Of a stretch of 64,000 nucleotides of DNA, positions 50,470 to 59,675 are shown one piece after another. Every line of letters begins with the position of its first letter. Positions within the stretch are counted from its first letter, which is position 1. Location: contig NW_017962920.1 of assembly GCF_001661345.1 (NCBI RefSeq), positions 600,489 to 664,488 on the forward strand. The letters are read 5' to 3'. Under the pieces are notes generated by a model. That model saw only the letters and a program-made list of their open reading frames with translations. It was not told the DNA's origin and did not search any database. Made by a program: the position numbers and the translations under genes. The DNA comes from Ascoidea rubescens DSM 1968. Its lineage: Eukaryota > Ascomycota > Saccharomycetes > Ascoideales > Ascoideaceae.

Positions 50470-53097
50470 ATGAGCAGCAGTTCTCTCTTTGCTGGCCAGT
50501 CTAAGTTTGCTTCGAGGTTTCCCTTGAGATGCTTTTCCTCCTGGAATTCGCCTATTCACTGCGACCCCAATGACTACAACAGAATCTTCCACGCTATTGA
50601 AAAGACCAACCGGATTCCACCTCCCAACAAACTGCCCCAGAGAAGAAGAGCTCTGCGCAAGAACAGAACAAAGAAGGTGCTTGTTGATACCCAGGTGGAA
50701 GCTGCGTTTTCTGGGCGAAAGAAGAACTCGTCTGGATCAACCAGGCACTATCTTGCCATACACAAGCTATCGGTTCCTCAGTTGTTTAACAAAGAAATTC
50801 AATCAAATCCATTGCATTCAAATGACATAAATAACCCAAATGGCTGGAATTATATCAATTATGATGAATATTACAACTACGATCAAATTGATATTGATAA
50901 ACACAATGTTTGTGACGAGGTTAACGCCAACAATACCCAGAACGTCCATATTAGGAAAAAGACTTACAATATAGATATCTCCAACTTTGGAAACCAGGTT
51001 AATAAAAACAGAAAAGATCTCCCCAACAACATCAAATATCCCATGAAGATTCTCGAGACAGATTTTAATTCACTTAACGAGGTCTTTTACGCTAATAACT
51101 ATTCCACCATTACAGATGATTTGAGACTGTACTACGTTATTAACAGTTTTTTATTCTTATTCTTATCAAATTTGTCCGCTGATCACTGCAATTCTAAACA
51201 CATTGAAACTGACATCTTTAATGGTTTCAAACTAGACTACTTGTCGTTCTCTGCTGTTCACAAAAATTCAAATACAAAAAACTCAATTGTTAATCTCAAA
51301 CTAAACAACACCAATAATTTTTTGTTTAATAATCACAAAAGCTATTTTTACTCAGAATACCACTTGAATAAATTGCAATTAATTCAATTGAAATTGGCAT
51401 TCTCAATTTATAACAAAAATATTCAGCTTGATAATGATGATAACATCAGTAACACTAATGACATTGATTATATTAACAATCAGGCCTTGTTGATCCTAAT
51501 CTCAACTATAACCAAAATTTTTTATTCCTCCAACAACAATGCCGTAATATCTGATTATTTACTAGTTAATCTACTAAACTTGCTATTAATCAACAGATTG
51601 ACAAATTACGCTGACATTTTATTGAAAATAATTCTTCAACCAAGACTTTATTTAATTAAAAACGAATCGAATAAAAAAAACTCAATAATAACAAAGATAT
51701 CTCTATCCTCCTCTCTAAATTTGTCAAAAAATCTTATACTCAAAAACATCATCCATTCTTCGATTTATTTATACAAAAACATCTCTCTATTCAAATCAAT
51801 TATAAATAAATTATTTAATCTTAACGATATCAACATTAAAAATTACAATAATTACATAAACCAAGTATACGTCCCAAGATTAATATCAAATAGCGAGATC
51901 ATTTACCCGTGCTGTCTAAAAGACTCAAAATATAAACTAGATATAATCGACTTGAAACCACAATCAAGTCTACCTTATACCAACGTCAATTACAATAATC
52001 TGGAAATAGACACCGCCAAAAGATACAACCTCATTTCGAATAGTACAACTTTAATCAAAAATGATTATTTGAGTGAATATGCAATTTTATATAATTTCAA
52101 CCCCAAATCAAATCAAGATATTTCTGATAATAATAACAATAATACAATTTTGTTAAAGGATATCAGGAAATTGATAAAATCAATAGCTAAAAAGGAGTTT
52201 TTGCTAATCGATAAAAAAACAATTTATGTAATACTAAGAGGCTTGAATGCGTTTTGTATTCCAGAATTGTTTGATTTCTTTTTAAACAACTTGATCTTCA
52301 ATTCATTTTTGATTTTCAATCCTCAAAAAATTGCAGAAAATACAATCTATATGAATGAGAGAAAAAAATTGATATTCAATAGTGAATTGATGATCTCTTT
52401 AAATGGCGTCAATGATTACACAAAAGAGGCTAATCTCAACAGATTTAAAAGTTTCTACTACATTCAAGATATCGAGTCATTAAGGGCCTTGTTCTCAGTT
52501 AATTTAATAAAAATCATTTTAAAATTTTGTTTGCACAATAAAGATATTTTGAAATTCAAATGGATTTTCAAAACATTTGAAAATCTATACCTAGTTGAGT
52601 ATATCAACATAAACTACACAAAGCTCATCGGTGAGTTTGAGACTGATCCCAAAAAATTTGGTCAAAAATACCCAAACTTTTTCTCAATCCATGATATATA
52701 TCTGTTTGAATATTATCAAATGATTTATGAAAATGATTTAAAAATCAAAAATGATATAAATAAAATCGACTCAAATAAGGAGAAATGGGATACAATTGAT
52801 GAAATTGAAAAAGAAGTCGAGATTAATTGTGTAAATAGCGAAATATTGATTTTATTTATGAAAGTTGCAATTGAGTTGGAACAGTACTATGTTATTAAAA
52901 TATTCCAAGAGAAATATTTAATAAGATTCAAAGATTTAATATTGTTCAATAGCGACAAGAATATCAATAAACATGATGAAAAACTAGTCAAATATTGGAA
53001 TGACATTGAAGGTTTTGTCATGGAAAAAATCGACGAGGAAACATTCAAAGAATCAAATCAAATATGGAAAAATTGGAAATTTTTTAAATCAAATTAG
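50470..53097 (+). CDS. Unrecognised, probably mitochondrial protein
   Basis: I do not recognise this 875-aa protein. Its N-terminus (MSSSSLFAGQSKFASRFPLR) is rich in Ser and Arg and lacks acidic residues, fitting a mitochondrial presequence with a possible cleavage near RCFSSWN. A basic segment follows (LPQRRRALRKNRTKKVLVD). Then come Asn- and Lys-rich helical regions with motifs such as LNKLQLIQLKLAFSIYNKNI, NNAVISDYLLVNLLNLLLI and LRALFSVNLIKIILKFCLHN. The helical, repeat-poor pattern could be a divergent helical-repeat (PPR-like) RNA-binding factor for mitochondrial gene expression, a fast-evolving class in yeasts; this is inference only. Unlike its conserved neighbours it contains several CTG codons. 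A CCAAT box lies 63 bp before the ATG, in line with HAP control of mitochondrial genes. Confidence 0.75.
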   Translation: MSSSSLFAGQSKFASRFPLRCFSSWNSPIHCDPNDYNRIFHAIEKTNRIPPPNKLPQRRRALRKNRTKKVLVDTQVEAAFSGRKKNSSGSTRHYLAIHKLSVPQLFNKEIQSNPLHSNDINNPNGWNYINYDEYYNYDQIDIDKHNVCDEVNANNTQNVHIRKKTYNIDISNFGNQVNKNRKDLPNNIKYPMKILETDFNSLNEVFYANNYSTITDDLRLYYVINSFLFLFLSNLSADHCNSKHIETDIFNGFKLDYLSFSAVHKNSNTKNSIVNLKLNNTNNFLFNNHKSYFYSEYHLNKLQLIQLKLAFSIYNKNIQLDNDDNISNTNDIDYINNQALLILISTITKIFYSSNNNAVISDYLLVNLLNLLLINRLTNYADILLKIILQPRLYLIKNESNKKNSIITKISLSSSLNLSKNLILKNIIHSSIYLYKNISLFKSIINKLFNLNDINIKNYNNYINQVYVPRLISNSEIIYPCCLKDSKYKLDIIDLKPQSSLPYTNVNYNNLEIDTAKRYNLISNSTTLIKNDYLSEYAILYNFNPKSNQDISDNNNNNTILLKDIRKLIKSIAKKEFLLIDKKTIYVILRGLNAFCIPELFDFFLNNLIFNSFLIFNPQKIAENTIYMNERKKLIFNSELMISLNGVNDYTKEANLNRFKSFYYIQDIESLRALFSVNLIKIILKFCLHNKDILKFKWIFKTFENLYLVEYININYTKLIGEFETDPKKFGQKYPNFFSIHDIYLFEYYQMIYENDLKIKNDINKIDSNKEKWDTIDEIEKEVEINCVNSEILILFMKVAIELEQYYVIKIFQEKYLIRFKDLILFNSDKNINKHDEKLVKYWNDIEGFVMEKIDEETFKESNQIWKNWKFFKSN

Positions 53098-53332
53098 TAG
53101 CCTCCAAAATTTTATAAATATTTATTTAAAATACCCTGTGCGTATATAGACTATAAAGAATACTGTACATAGAAGATTCAAAACAACTGCGATTTAAACG
53201 TCAAATACCAAATATCTAATTCAAACACTTGTAGTCAGTAAATCTGGTACTTCAAAACTAGCAATATTATCTTCTCAGATCAGATAAACAGTGTGGGCTG
53301 AAGTTAAAATCATAGGACACAAGCTCAACATT

Positions 53333-53404
53333 GTATGTTTCAGTGGATTGACAGATATAAAATCTAATTGTATAATCATACTAACCACTGCCCAACCTTC
53401 CCAG
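53333..53404 (+). other. Candidate non-coding (5' leader) intron
   Basis: The stretch has donor GTATGT, branch heptamer TACTAAC (53379-53385) and acceptor CCCAG, 72 nt in total with 20 nt from branch A to acceptor. All three signals match those of the PMP3-type intron. The upstream flank contains no ATG back to the previous gene. If real, the intron lies in the GRS1 5' leader or in a non-coding transcript. Confidence 0.55.
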
Positions 53405-53524
53405 CATTGCAGCAACGCTCATACATACTCTGTCTATTTCTGCTTCATCAAAAGCTAGAAAGAAAGTGAGAAAGTGGGCAAAGAAGGAAAATTTTGATTC
53501 ACCACTTTTTAACGAGAAAAAGAG

Positions 53525-53537
53525 CCCTATAATAGGG
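53525..53537. promoter_or_regulatory. Tbf1-like palindrome upstream of GRS1
   Basis: CCCTATAATAGGG is a 5-bp inverted repeat around TAA and overlaps AGCCCTA. A further AGAGCCCTG lies 25 bp downstream. Binding by Tbf1 is inferred from the motif. Confidence 0.45.
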
Positions 53538-53718
53538 TAATACTATTAGTGGCCCTGACTTAGAGCCCTGTTCCAGAAGTGCGTCTATTTTATGCACGCG
53601 CGTTTCTTTTTGAAATTTTTCCAAACTGACGCACAATTCTGGTAAAAATGAGTAATTCTCAACAGTCTAAATATAAAAATCCATCCATGAACAACTAGTA
53701 CTCTTGTTAGTCTTCTTC

Positions 53719-55866
53719 ATGATATCTTTTTCCTCTATTGTATTAAAGAACTCAAGAAATTACGTTGCATTTCGCTCAATTAGTCCTAGAAATCTTGTTT
53801 TACGCACTAAATTTAATAAAAAATTTCATTCGACAACCTATTCTCACTACAAATCCGATACTAAAATTAACATGTCAATTTCTTTAGCAGAATCTAAAAA
53901 AGCTGTTCCATTTTCCAGAGAACAACTAGAAAGTGTTCTAAAAAGACGTTTTTTCTTTGCTCCATCATTTGAATTGTATGGTGGTGTCTCTGGGTTATAT
54001 GATTATGGTCCACCAGGTTGCGCATTTCAGGCCAATATCATTGATATCTGGAGAAAACACTTTGTTCTTCATGAAGACATGTTGGAAGTTGATTGCTCAA
54101 TGCTAACTCCCTATGATGTCTTGAAGACCTCAGGTCATGTTGACAAATTTTCTGATTATATGTCGAAGGATCCCAAGACTGGGGAAATTTTTAGAGTTGA
54201 TCATTTGATTGAAGAAGTACTAGAGGCCAGATTGAAAGGTGACAAACAGGCTAGAGGTCAATCAGCAGACATTTCTGCCAATGCTGATAAAGATAACAAG
54301 AAAGAACAAAAGAAAAAGAAAATCAACCTAAAAGTCAAAGCTCTTAAATTGGATGATAAAGTTATTGAAGAATATGAAACTATTTTAGCTAAGATTGATG
54401 GCTTCAATTTAGAAGAATTAACTGAGATCATGGAAGTCCACAAAATTGGCAGTCCAGTAACTGGTAATAAATTAGAAAAACCAATCTCATTTAATTTGAT
54501 GTTTGAAACTGCTATTGGGCCATCTGGTCAATTGAAGGGTTATTTAAGACCAGAAACTGCCCAAGGTCAATTTTTGAATTTTAGCAAATTGTATGATTTC
54601 AACAACCTTAAAATGCCATTTGCCTCTGCATCAATTGGTAAATCATTTAGAAATGAAATTTCACCAAGATCTGGATTGTTAAGAGTTAGAGAATTTTTAA
54701 TGGCAGAAATTGAGCATTTTGTTGATCCAAATAATAAAAGCCATGACAGATTCGATGAAATTAAAGATCTTAAATTGAAGTTTTTACCAAGAGATGTTCA
54801 ACAAGCTGGTAAGACCATACCAATTGAAGTTTCAATTGATCAAGCAGTTTCCACTAAGATGGTTGACAACCAAACTTTAGGTTATTTCCTCGGTAGAATT
54901 TATCTATTTTTAACCAAGATTGGTGTTGATACTGAAAAAGTTAGGTTTAGACAACATATGGCTAATGAGATGGCACATTATGCAGCAGATTGTTGGGATG
55001 CAGAATTGTTAACATCTTATGGATGGATTGAATGTGTTGGATGTGCTGATAGAAGTGCATATGATTTGACAGTTCATGCCAAGAAGACTAAAACTAATTT
55101 GGTTGTAAGAGAATCATTATCAGAACCAGTTGTGACTGAAACTGTTGAATTATCTATTCAAAAAAAGAATTTTGGTCCAAAATTCAGAAAAGATGGATCA
55201 AAAGTGGAAAATTGGTTATTGAAAAGAACTGAAGAAGATTTGATTAAATTGCAAAAAGAATTAAATGAAAATGGTAAAATCAAATTCAATGTTCCAACCA
55301 TTGATTATGATATTGAATTAGATAAAAACTTTATTGATATTCAAAAAGTCACTAGAAAAGAGCATATTAGGGAATACACACCCAATGTCATTGAACCATC
55401 ATTTGGTCTTGGTAGAATCATTTATTGTGTTTACGAACACCAATTTTGGGCTAGATCAGAAGATCCAACCAGGGGAGTGTTATCGTTCCCACCCATTGTT
55501 GCTCCAACTAAAGTGCTATTAGTTCCATTATCCAACCACGATGATTTGCTTCCAATTGTAAAGAACCTTTCAAAAGTTCTCAGAAGCGAACAAATACCAT
55601 TTAAAGTGGATGACTCCAGCACATCCATTGGTAAGAGATACTCTAGAAATGACGAGTTAGGTACACCTTTTGGTATCACCATCGACTTTGATACTGTCAC
55701 TGATCACTCAATCACACTAAGAGACAGAGATAGCACCAAGCAAGTCAGAGGAACAATTGAAGAAGTGATTGGTGCCATCAAGAAGATGACTTACAACCAC
55801 TTGAGCTGGGCTGAAGGAACCAAGGACTTGAAGGTGTTCGAGTCGAAGATTGAAGATGAAGAGTAA
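53719..55866 (+). CDS. GRS1: Glycyl-tRNA synthetase, probable dual cytosolic/mitochondrial forms
   Basis: This class II synthetase charges tRNA-Gly. From the ATG at 53719 the protein is 715 aa and begins with an Arg/Ser/Asn-rich, acid-free leader of about 50 residues (MISFSSIVLKNSRNYVAFRS), typical of mitochondrial targeting. A second in-frame ATG at 53872 (MSISLAESKKAVPF) would give a 664-aa cytosolic form. Family motifs are SFELYGGVSGLYDYGPPGCA, MLTPYDVLKTSGHVDKFSDY, LRPETAQGQFLNFSK, FRNEISPRSGLLRVREFLMA, GWIECVGCADRSAYDL and IEPSFGLGRIIYCVYEHQFW. The C-terminal anticodon-binding domain follows. A Lys-rich insert (KDNKKEQKKKKINLKVKALK) is as in other eukaryotic enzymes. No CTG codon was found. 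Confidence 0.97.
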   Translation: MISFSSIVLKNSRNYVAFRSISPRNLVLRTKFNKKFHSTTYSHYKSDTKINMSISLAESKKAVPFSREQLESVLKRRFFFAPSFELYGGVSGLYDYGPPGCAFQANIIDIWRKHFVLHEDMLEVDCSMLTPYDVLKTSGHVDKFSDYMSKDPKTGEIFRVDHLIEEVLEARLKGDKQARGQSADISANADKDNKKEQKKKKINLKVKALKLDDKVIEEYETILAKIDGFNLEELTEIMEVHKIGSPVTGNKLEKPISFNLMFETAIGPSGQLKGYLRPETAQGQFLNFSKLYDFNNLKMPFASASIGKSFRNEISPRSGLLRVREFLMAEIEHFVDPNNKSHDRFDEIKDLKLKFLPRDVQQAGKTIPIEVSIDQAVSTKMVDNQTLGYFLGRIYLFLTKIGVDTEKVRFRQHMANEMAHYAADCWDAELLTSYGWIECVGCADRSAYDLTVHAKKTKTNLVVRESLSEPVVTETVELSIQKKNFGPKFRKDGSKVENWLLKRTEEDLIKLQKELNENGKIKFNVPTIDYDIELDKNFIDIQKVTRKEHIREYTPNVIEPSFGLGRIIYCVYEHQFWARSEDPTRGVLSFPPIVAPTKVLLVPLSNHDDLLPIVKNLSKVLRSEQIPFKVDDSSTSIGKRYSRNDELGTPFGITIDFDTVTDHSITLRDRDSTKQVRGTIEEVIGAIKKMTYNHLSWAEGTKDLKVFESKIEDEE

Positions 55867-56031
55867 ATTTTGCTTAGAAGTCATCTAAGTTGTGTGTGCT
55901 TGTATAGCATTTCTATAAATTTTACGTATTGTTTTTATATTTGGTAATCCATAATGATTTAACTAATAGGCTTCAATTCATGTCATAAAGAGTATAAAAT
56001 CAAAAATAAAAGAAATTAAACAGTGAAAAAG

Positions 56032-56103
56032 AGCTCGCACTCAGATTCGAACTAAGGACCAACAGATTTGCAATCTGCTGCGCTACCACTGCGCCACACG
56101 AGC
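56032..56103 (-). tRNA. tRNA-Cys(GCA)
   Basis: On the minus strand a complete cloverleaf of 72 nt reads GCTCGTG for the 5' acceptor and TGCGAGC for the 3' acceptor, with T as discriminator as usual for tRNA-Cys. The A box is TGGCGCAGTGG, the anticodon stem-loop CAGATTGCAAATCTG, and the T arm CTTAG-TTCGAAT-CTGAG. No intron is present. A T5 terminator follows (56026-56030 on this strand). The sequence is almost the same as S. cerevisiae tRNA-Cys. Confidence 0.97.
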
Positions 56104-56311
56104 TATCATCGGAACTATGGGGAAAACAATTTGATACATTATCAGCCCTTTGGAACTACATAGCCAAAGAAGTGTTTATTGCTGATCATGAGAAAAGTAT
56201 TATGGCAAAAATAAAAGACAAAAAATAAAATTAGTAAACAATCACTGCACTATTTGTATTGTAAGCGAACAATAGTAGAATCTGTAGCAAGAACAATCAA
56301 GATTGTGTTCA

Positions 56312-56331
56312 GAGCCCTAATGATAGGGCTC
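56312..56331. promoter_or_regulatory. Perfect palindromic Tbf1-like site
   Basis: GAGCCCTA and TAGGGCTC flank ATGA in a perfect 8-bp inverted repeat. It lies between tRNA-Cys and the 56.8 kb gene. It is the most symmetrical of the AGCCCTA/TAGGGCT elements in this window. Confidence 0.55.
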
Positions 56332-56803
56332 CAACTTTTATCGCAATTACAGCTTAAATTATCAACTGAGTGAAAAACATTCAAAGATCACTTATCAGTG
56401 ATTATAATATGTCTAATTCAAGTATTTATCTATGCTTATTCAATTGAAAAGGTAGTGGAGAGCACATTTTGAAGCTTAGTGTTTTGTTTGGTATTGGTGG
56501 ATGGTATTTTATGTGTGTGGATCATCTGATTTAGCTGGTTTTTGCTGCCACAAATCCAATGCAATTTGGAGGAGTTGACGATGGTTGTCTTTCATGGTTT
56601 TTAAAACTTTCTATCTTTCAATTGATCTTTCGACAGTTCTGAAGTTGATACAGCAGCTGTTATTTGCAATTTTATTTGATCTTTTGAAAATAAAATTGTT
56701 TTTTGCTTTGATTTTAATTCAATTTGCTAAAGATTCAATTCCTTTTTTAGCAATTTATATTGGTTGCATTCACTATTTTAAAATTTACAACTTGCAGTTT
56801 ACA

Positions 56804-57028
56804 ATGGTTGATTTGGACTCACTTAAACCTGCTGAGCAAATTAGTTTAATGCAGCATATTCTTTTTCTAAAACCAACTAATAGATCAGTTAATTTAGCTT
56901 GTAAGGAAATCATTGATAAATTGTCCAAAAAGGAAAACTTCATATTAAACATTTTCCAGCTCATTAAAAATACTTCTGATGTTTATTCGAAGGAAAAAAA
57001 TTATATTTATACCAATATTAATAATGAC

Positions 57029-57060
<32 letters not shown>

Positions 57061-58012
57061 CCATGAAATTAATGTTTTGAAATCAATAATTGGAATGGCT
57101 AGATGGAAAACCATTGAATATTGGAAATCTGGCTTTATTAATACAAATCAATTGATGAAAGATCAGATTAAGGATGAATTATTTTTAACATTATTCAATG
57201 TAAATTTTTCAATTAAATCTCAATTTTTACTTTTTAAAGATTTGCTTGGAACAGTTTTGATAATATACAAGATTGACCTATTTTATCCATCATGCAAATA
57301 TAATCTATGCAAATTATATTTATTATTGGATTTAATTTTTCGATTTGATTTTGATTCATTGAGTTTAAGAAACTTCAATCAAATTTATATTTCGACTTAC
57401 GTTTTATCGAATTTAATTGACTTTATTAAATTCAAGGTTTCGACAAATTCATTTTCAGAGACTGTTCATACGAGGTTTATAGAAATTTTAAAAGATTTAT
57501 ATTTTTCAAAGAATAAACTACATGAAAGGTCATGTAACGTAATGGTAAAAATCATGAAAAGCTTCAAGAATTTTAGTAAAGACCAAGAAGAATTAACAGT
57601 ATCGAAATTTTGTTTAATTTCACGAATTTTTTTGAATTGTTTAAAGATATATTGCCATTCCATTTTAGTTTTTGATTCGGATAGTATGGTTTCAGATTTC
57701 TTATTTAGATACGAAAAGTTGATAGATTTATTTTGTGATACAATTAATTTAAAACTCCACTGTACTGTTCCTGATAATAGTTATATGAATGTTTTATGGG
57801 GTAATGTTAAATATCAAATATCAAAGGTTATTTTATCATTTAATATTTTTATAAAGTTAGGTAAACTTCAACCTAATAACTCAAATAAAATTGATATTGA
57901 CTTTTTAAAATTAAGTCAAGCTGTACCAAAAAGCGAGCTCCTTGTCAATAAATTCGAGAAATTATCTCAAATGAAAAGAATTGCAAAGGGTAAAGATATG
58001 GAAAAAAAATAA
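56804..58012 (+). CDS. Unrecognised protein with helical character
   Basis: I do not recognise this protein. From the ATG at 56804 (A at -3) it is 402 aa. Its N-terminus contains LKPAEQISLMQHILFLKP and later WKTIEYWKSGFINTNQLMKD, followed by alternating helical segments (SQFLLFKDLLGTVLIIYKID, LRNFNQIYISTYVLSNLIDF). The pattern recalls helical-repeat (HEAT/ARM-like) proteins such as karyopherin relatives, but no signature is decisive. A poly-Asn tract (AAT repeat) lies at 57021-57058, and the C-terminus is basic (KRIAKGKDMEKK). The frame stays open upstream to an ATG at 56594. That form would add 70 very hydrophobic residues and membrane spans. I cannot exclude that longer form. Confidence 0.7.
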
Positions 58013-58298
58013 AAAGAAATCAAGTTATCGGAATCAAGAAGGTAAAGAAGGATAGACAAAAAGCTACAAGATATTAGAAGTCGTACATATTCTGGTTATT
58101 TTGATAAGAATACCGTGAATGAAATCGAGTAATTAGATTTGTTGAGATTAATTTATTAGGATTGACTTATTTAGAATATAAAAATAAAAATAAAAATAAA
58201 AATAAAAATATAAAATGTGATTTATGAAATATAATAGATCAGTGATAATGAATTAAGAAAAAGGTAACAGGAAAAAAAGTAGCAATTTCCTAAGATAC
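58013..58298. other. Convergent intergenic region
   Basis: Short region between two convergent genes, with an (AAAAT)n run at about 58177-58207. No gene seen. Confidence 0.5.
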
Positions 58299-58489
58299 TT
58301 ATTTCTTACGATCTTTGAAGTGGTCTTCGATCTTGTTGGCTAAGATACCACCGATTAAAGCACCACCTAATTTGGCTAATTTGGAGTCTTTGGCTTTACC
58401 ACCAGCATAGTATCCNGTTGTTGTTGTTGTTGTTGTTGGTTTGATTGGCCTTTGTCGGAACCTGAACCGTAGAAACTGTTAGCAGACAT
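58299..58489 (-). CDS. Small Gln- and Gly-rich protein, frame broken at an ambiguous base
   Basis: The start (MSANSFYGSGSDKGQSNQQQ, ATG at 58489) and the end (GYYAGGKAKDSKLAKLGGAL, then IGGILANKIEDHFKDRKK to TAA at 58299) lie in different frames. The switch falls exactly at the single N at 58416, beside a CAA repeat. If the N stands for two bases, the poly-Gln tract joins GYYAGG cleanly and gives about 63 aa. The break is therefore probably an assembly artefact. The GGALIGGILANKI stretch is a short glycine-zipper-like hydrophobic segment, so a small membrane- or stress-related protein is possible. I do not recognise the family. Confidence 0.6.
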
Positions 58490-59675
58490 TGTGTAAAAGT
58501 GTGGAAGTTTAATTGAGTGTGAGAAAAGATAGATGTCAATAAGTATTAGAATATACTAGATAATGAGATATAATAAGATATAAAAAGAAGAAGGAAAACA
58601 AATCAAGGAGGGAGATGAGGTCTCATTTATATTGACTCGATCAGCGAGAAAATCGATAAAACCAACCTAATAACAACTTCCAAAAAAGTGTAAACCGCAC
58701 CAAAAGAACGGGGAAAACTGATCTAATAGGCTGAAAATGGGCCTCTGTTCAGGAGATGATTAAGATTTGGATGCTTTGGGATGATTTGGGATGATAATGT
58801 TGGCGATTGAGGCAGTTTAGTTTGGCTGACGAGAAGGGAGCATTACCACCTTTGTGTGAAATGAATGATATGATAATGGCTAAGCTGCTACTGTGCCATT
58901 TTGGTGTTGAGAGAATGAGGAATGAAAGCGATTTGTCTGTGATCTGTCTGTGATTTGATTATCATTTCTCAGTGAAAAGAGGCAAAGATTATTAATTACT
59001 CCTAACGCTGAGCTGTTTGAACGGTGAGGCTCCGGATTAGACCGTGCATATCCTCGAAAATGGCTGAGAGACATTGCCCAATCAGAGAAGGCACTGTTTT
59101 GCCATCACCCGTTCTAAGAGGATGTGAGCAAACAAAGTTTACAGCCCTAATCACCAGCCACAGCGCGGATCTTATTTACTGCGGATTCAGTATATGGGAG
59201 GGGATTCCGAAAGAAAGCACTGCGATTTCTAAATATTCCTCTAAAACAGATTTAGGGTCTGCAGAGGGCCAAACCTCTTTCCTCTTGCATGGTTCCGCAA
59301 ACTCTTTTTCTGCGGAACAATCAACAAGAAACAAAAAGAAAGAGATGGTGATGGGTACTAATAGCTGGTTTTCAGTGACGACGATAGGATTATTACAATA
59401 ATAGTGAGATATAGTTTCTGTCTATTTTATGAATGAGCTATATCCAAAGAAGATAAAAAAAAACAAGATCCAAAGATAAAGAGATGTAGTGACAAAGCTA
59501 ATTTTTGGGCTTAATATATCAAAAGAAATAATAATTACGAAGAGAATTATAAGTGTTAAAGATAGAGAGATAGATTGCCTTTTTTTTTAAGATGTTTTTG
59601 TGTTTTTTTTTTAAATTAAAATCAACTAAAGTTGAATGACATATATAATATTTAATTTAATTAATAATCAAAAAA
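58490..59675. other. Intergenic region with GC-rich patch and inverted repeat
   Basis: Promoter of the small Gln/Gly-rich gene on the left and 3' flank of the GPI gene on the right. About 59020-59300 is less AT-rich. It contains CCCAATCAG near 59077 (CCAAT box), AGCCCTAA at 59143-59150 (Tbf1-like), and an 8-bp inverted repeat GTTCCGCA (59292-59299) / TGCGGAAC (59311-59318). The open frame 59024-59401 has no family features and is probably chance. Confidence 0.45.

Larger units (their letters stand above)
53098..53718. promoter_or_regulatory. GRS1 upstream region
   Basis: It holds a candidate intron at 53333-53404, a Tbf1-like hairpin site CCCTATAATAGGG (53525-53537) and a second AGAGCCCTG at 53562-53570. 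GC-rich CACGCGCG lies near 53595. A 16-codon upstream open frame starts at the ATG at 53648 and ends before the GRS1 start. No ATG occurs between 53098 and the intron donor. Confidence 0.5.
55867..56803. other. Intergenic region with tRNA-Cys
   Basis: It holds the tRNA-Cys gene (56032-56103) and a perfect 8-bp inverted repeat GAGCCCTA-ATGA-TAGGGCTC at 56312-56331. An open frame continues upstream of the next gene to 56594 and encodes hydrophobic residues, discussed with that gene. The rest is AT-rich. Confidence 0.5.

Noticed and set aside
56594-56803. N-terminal hydrophobic extension of the 56.8 kb gene
   Set aside because: Poor start context and the internal ATG has A at -3. But the frame stays open for 70 codons, so I keep it as an alternative.
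59024-59401. 125-codon ORF
   Set aside because: Lies in a promoter-type region, no recognisable motif, composition not protein-like.
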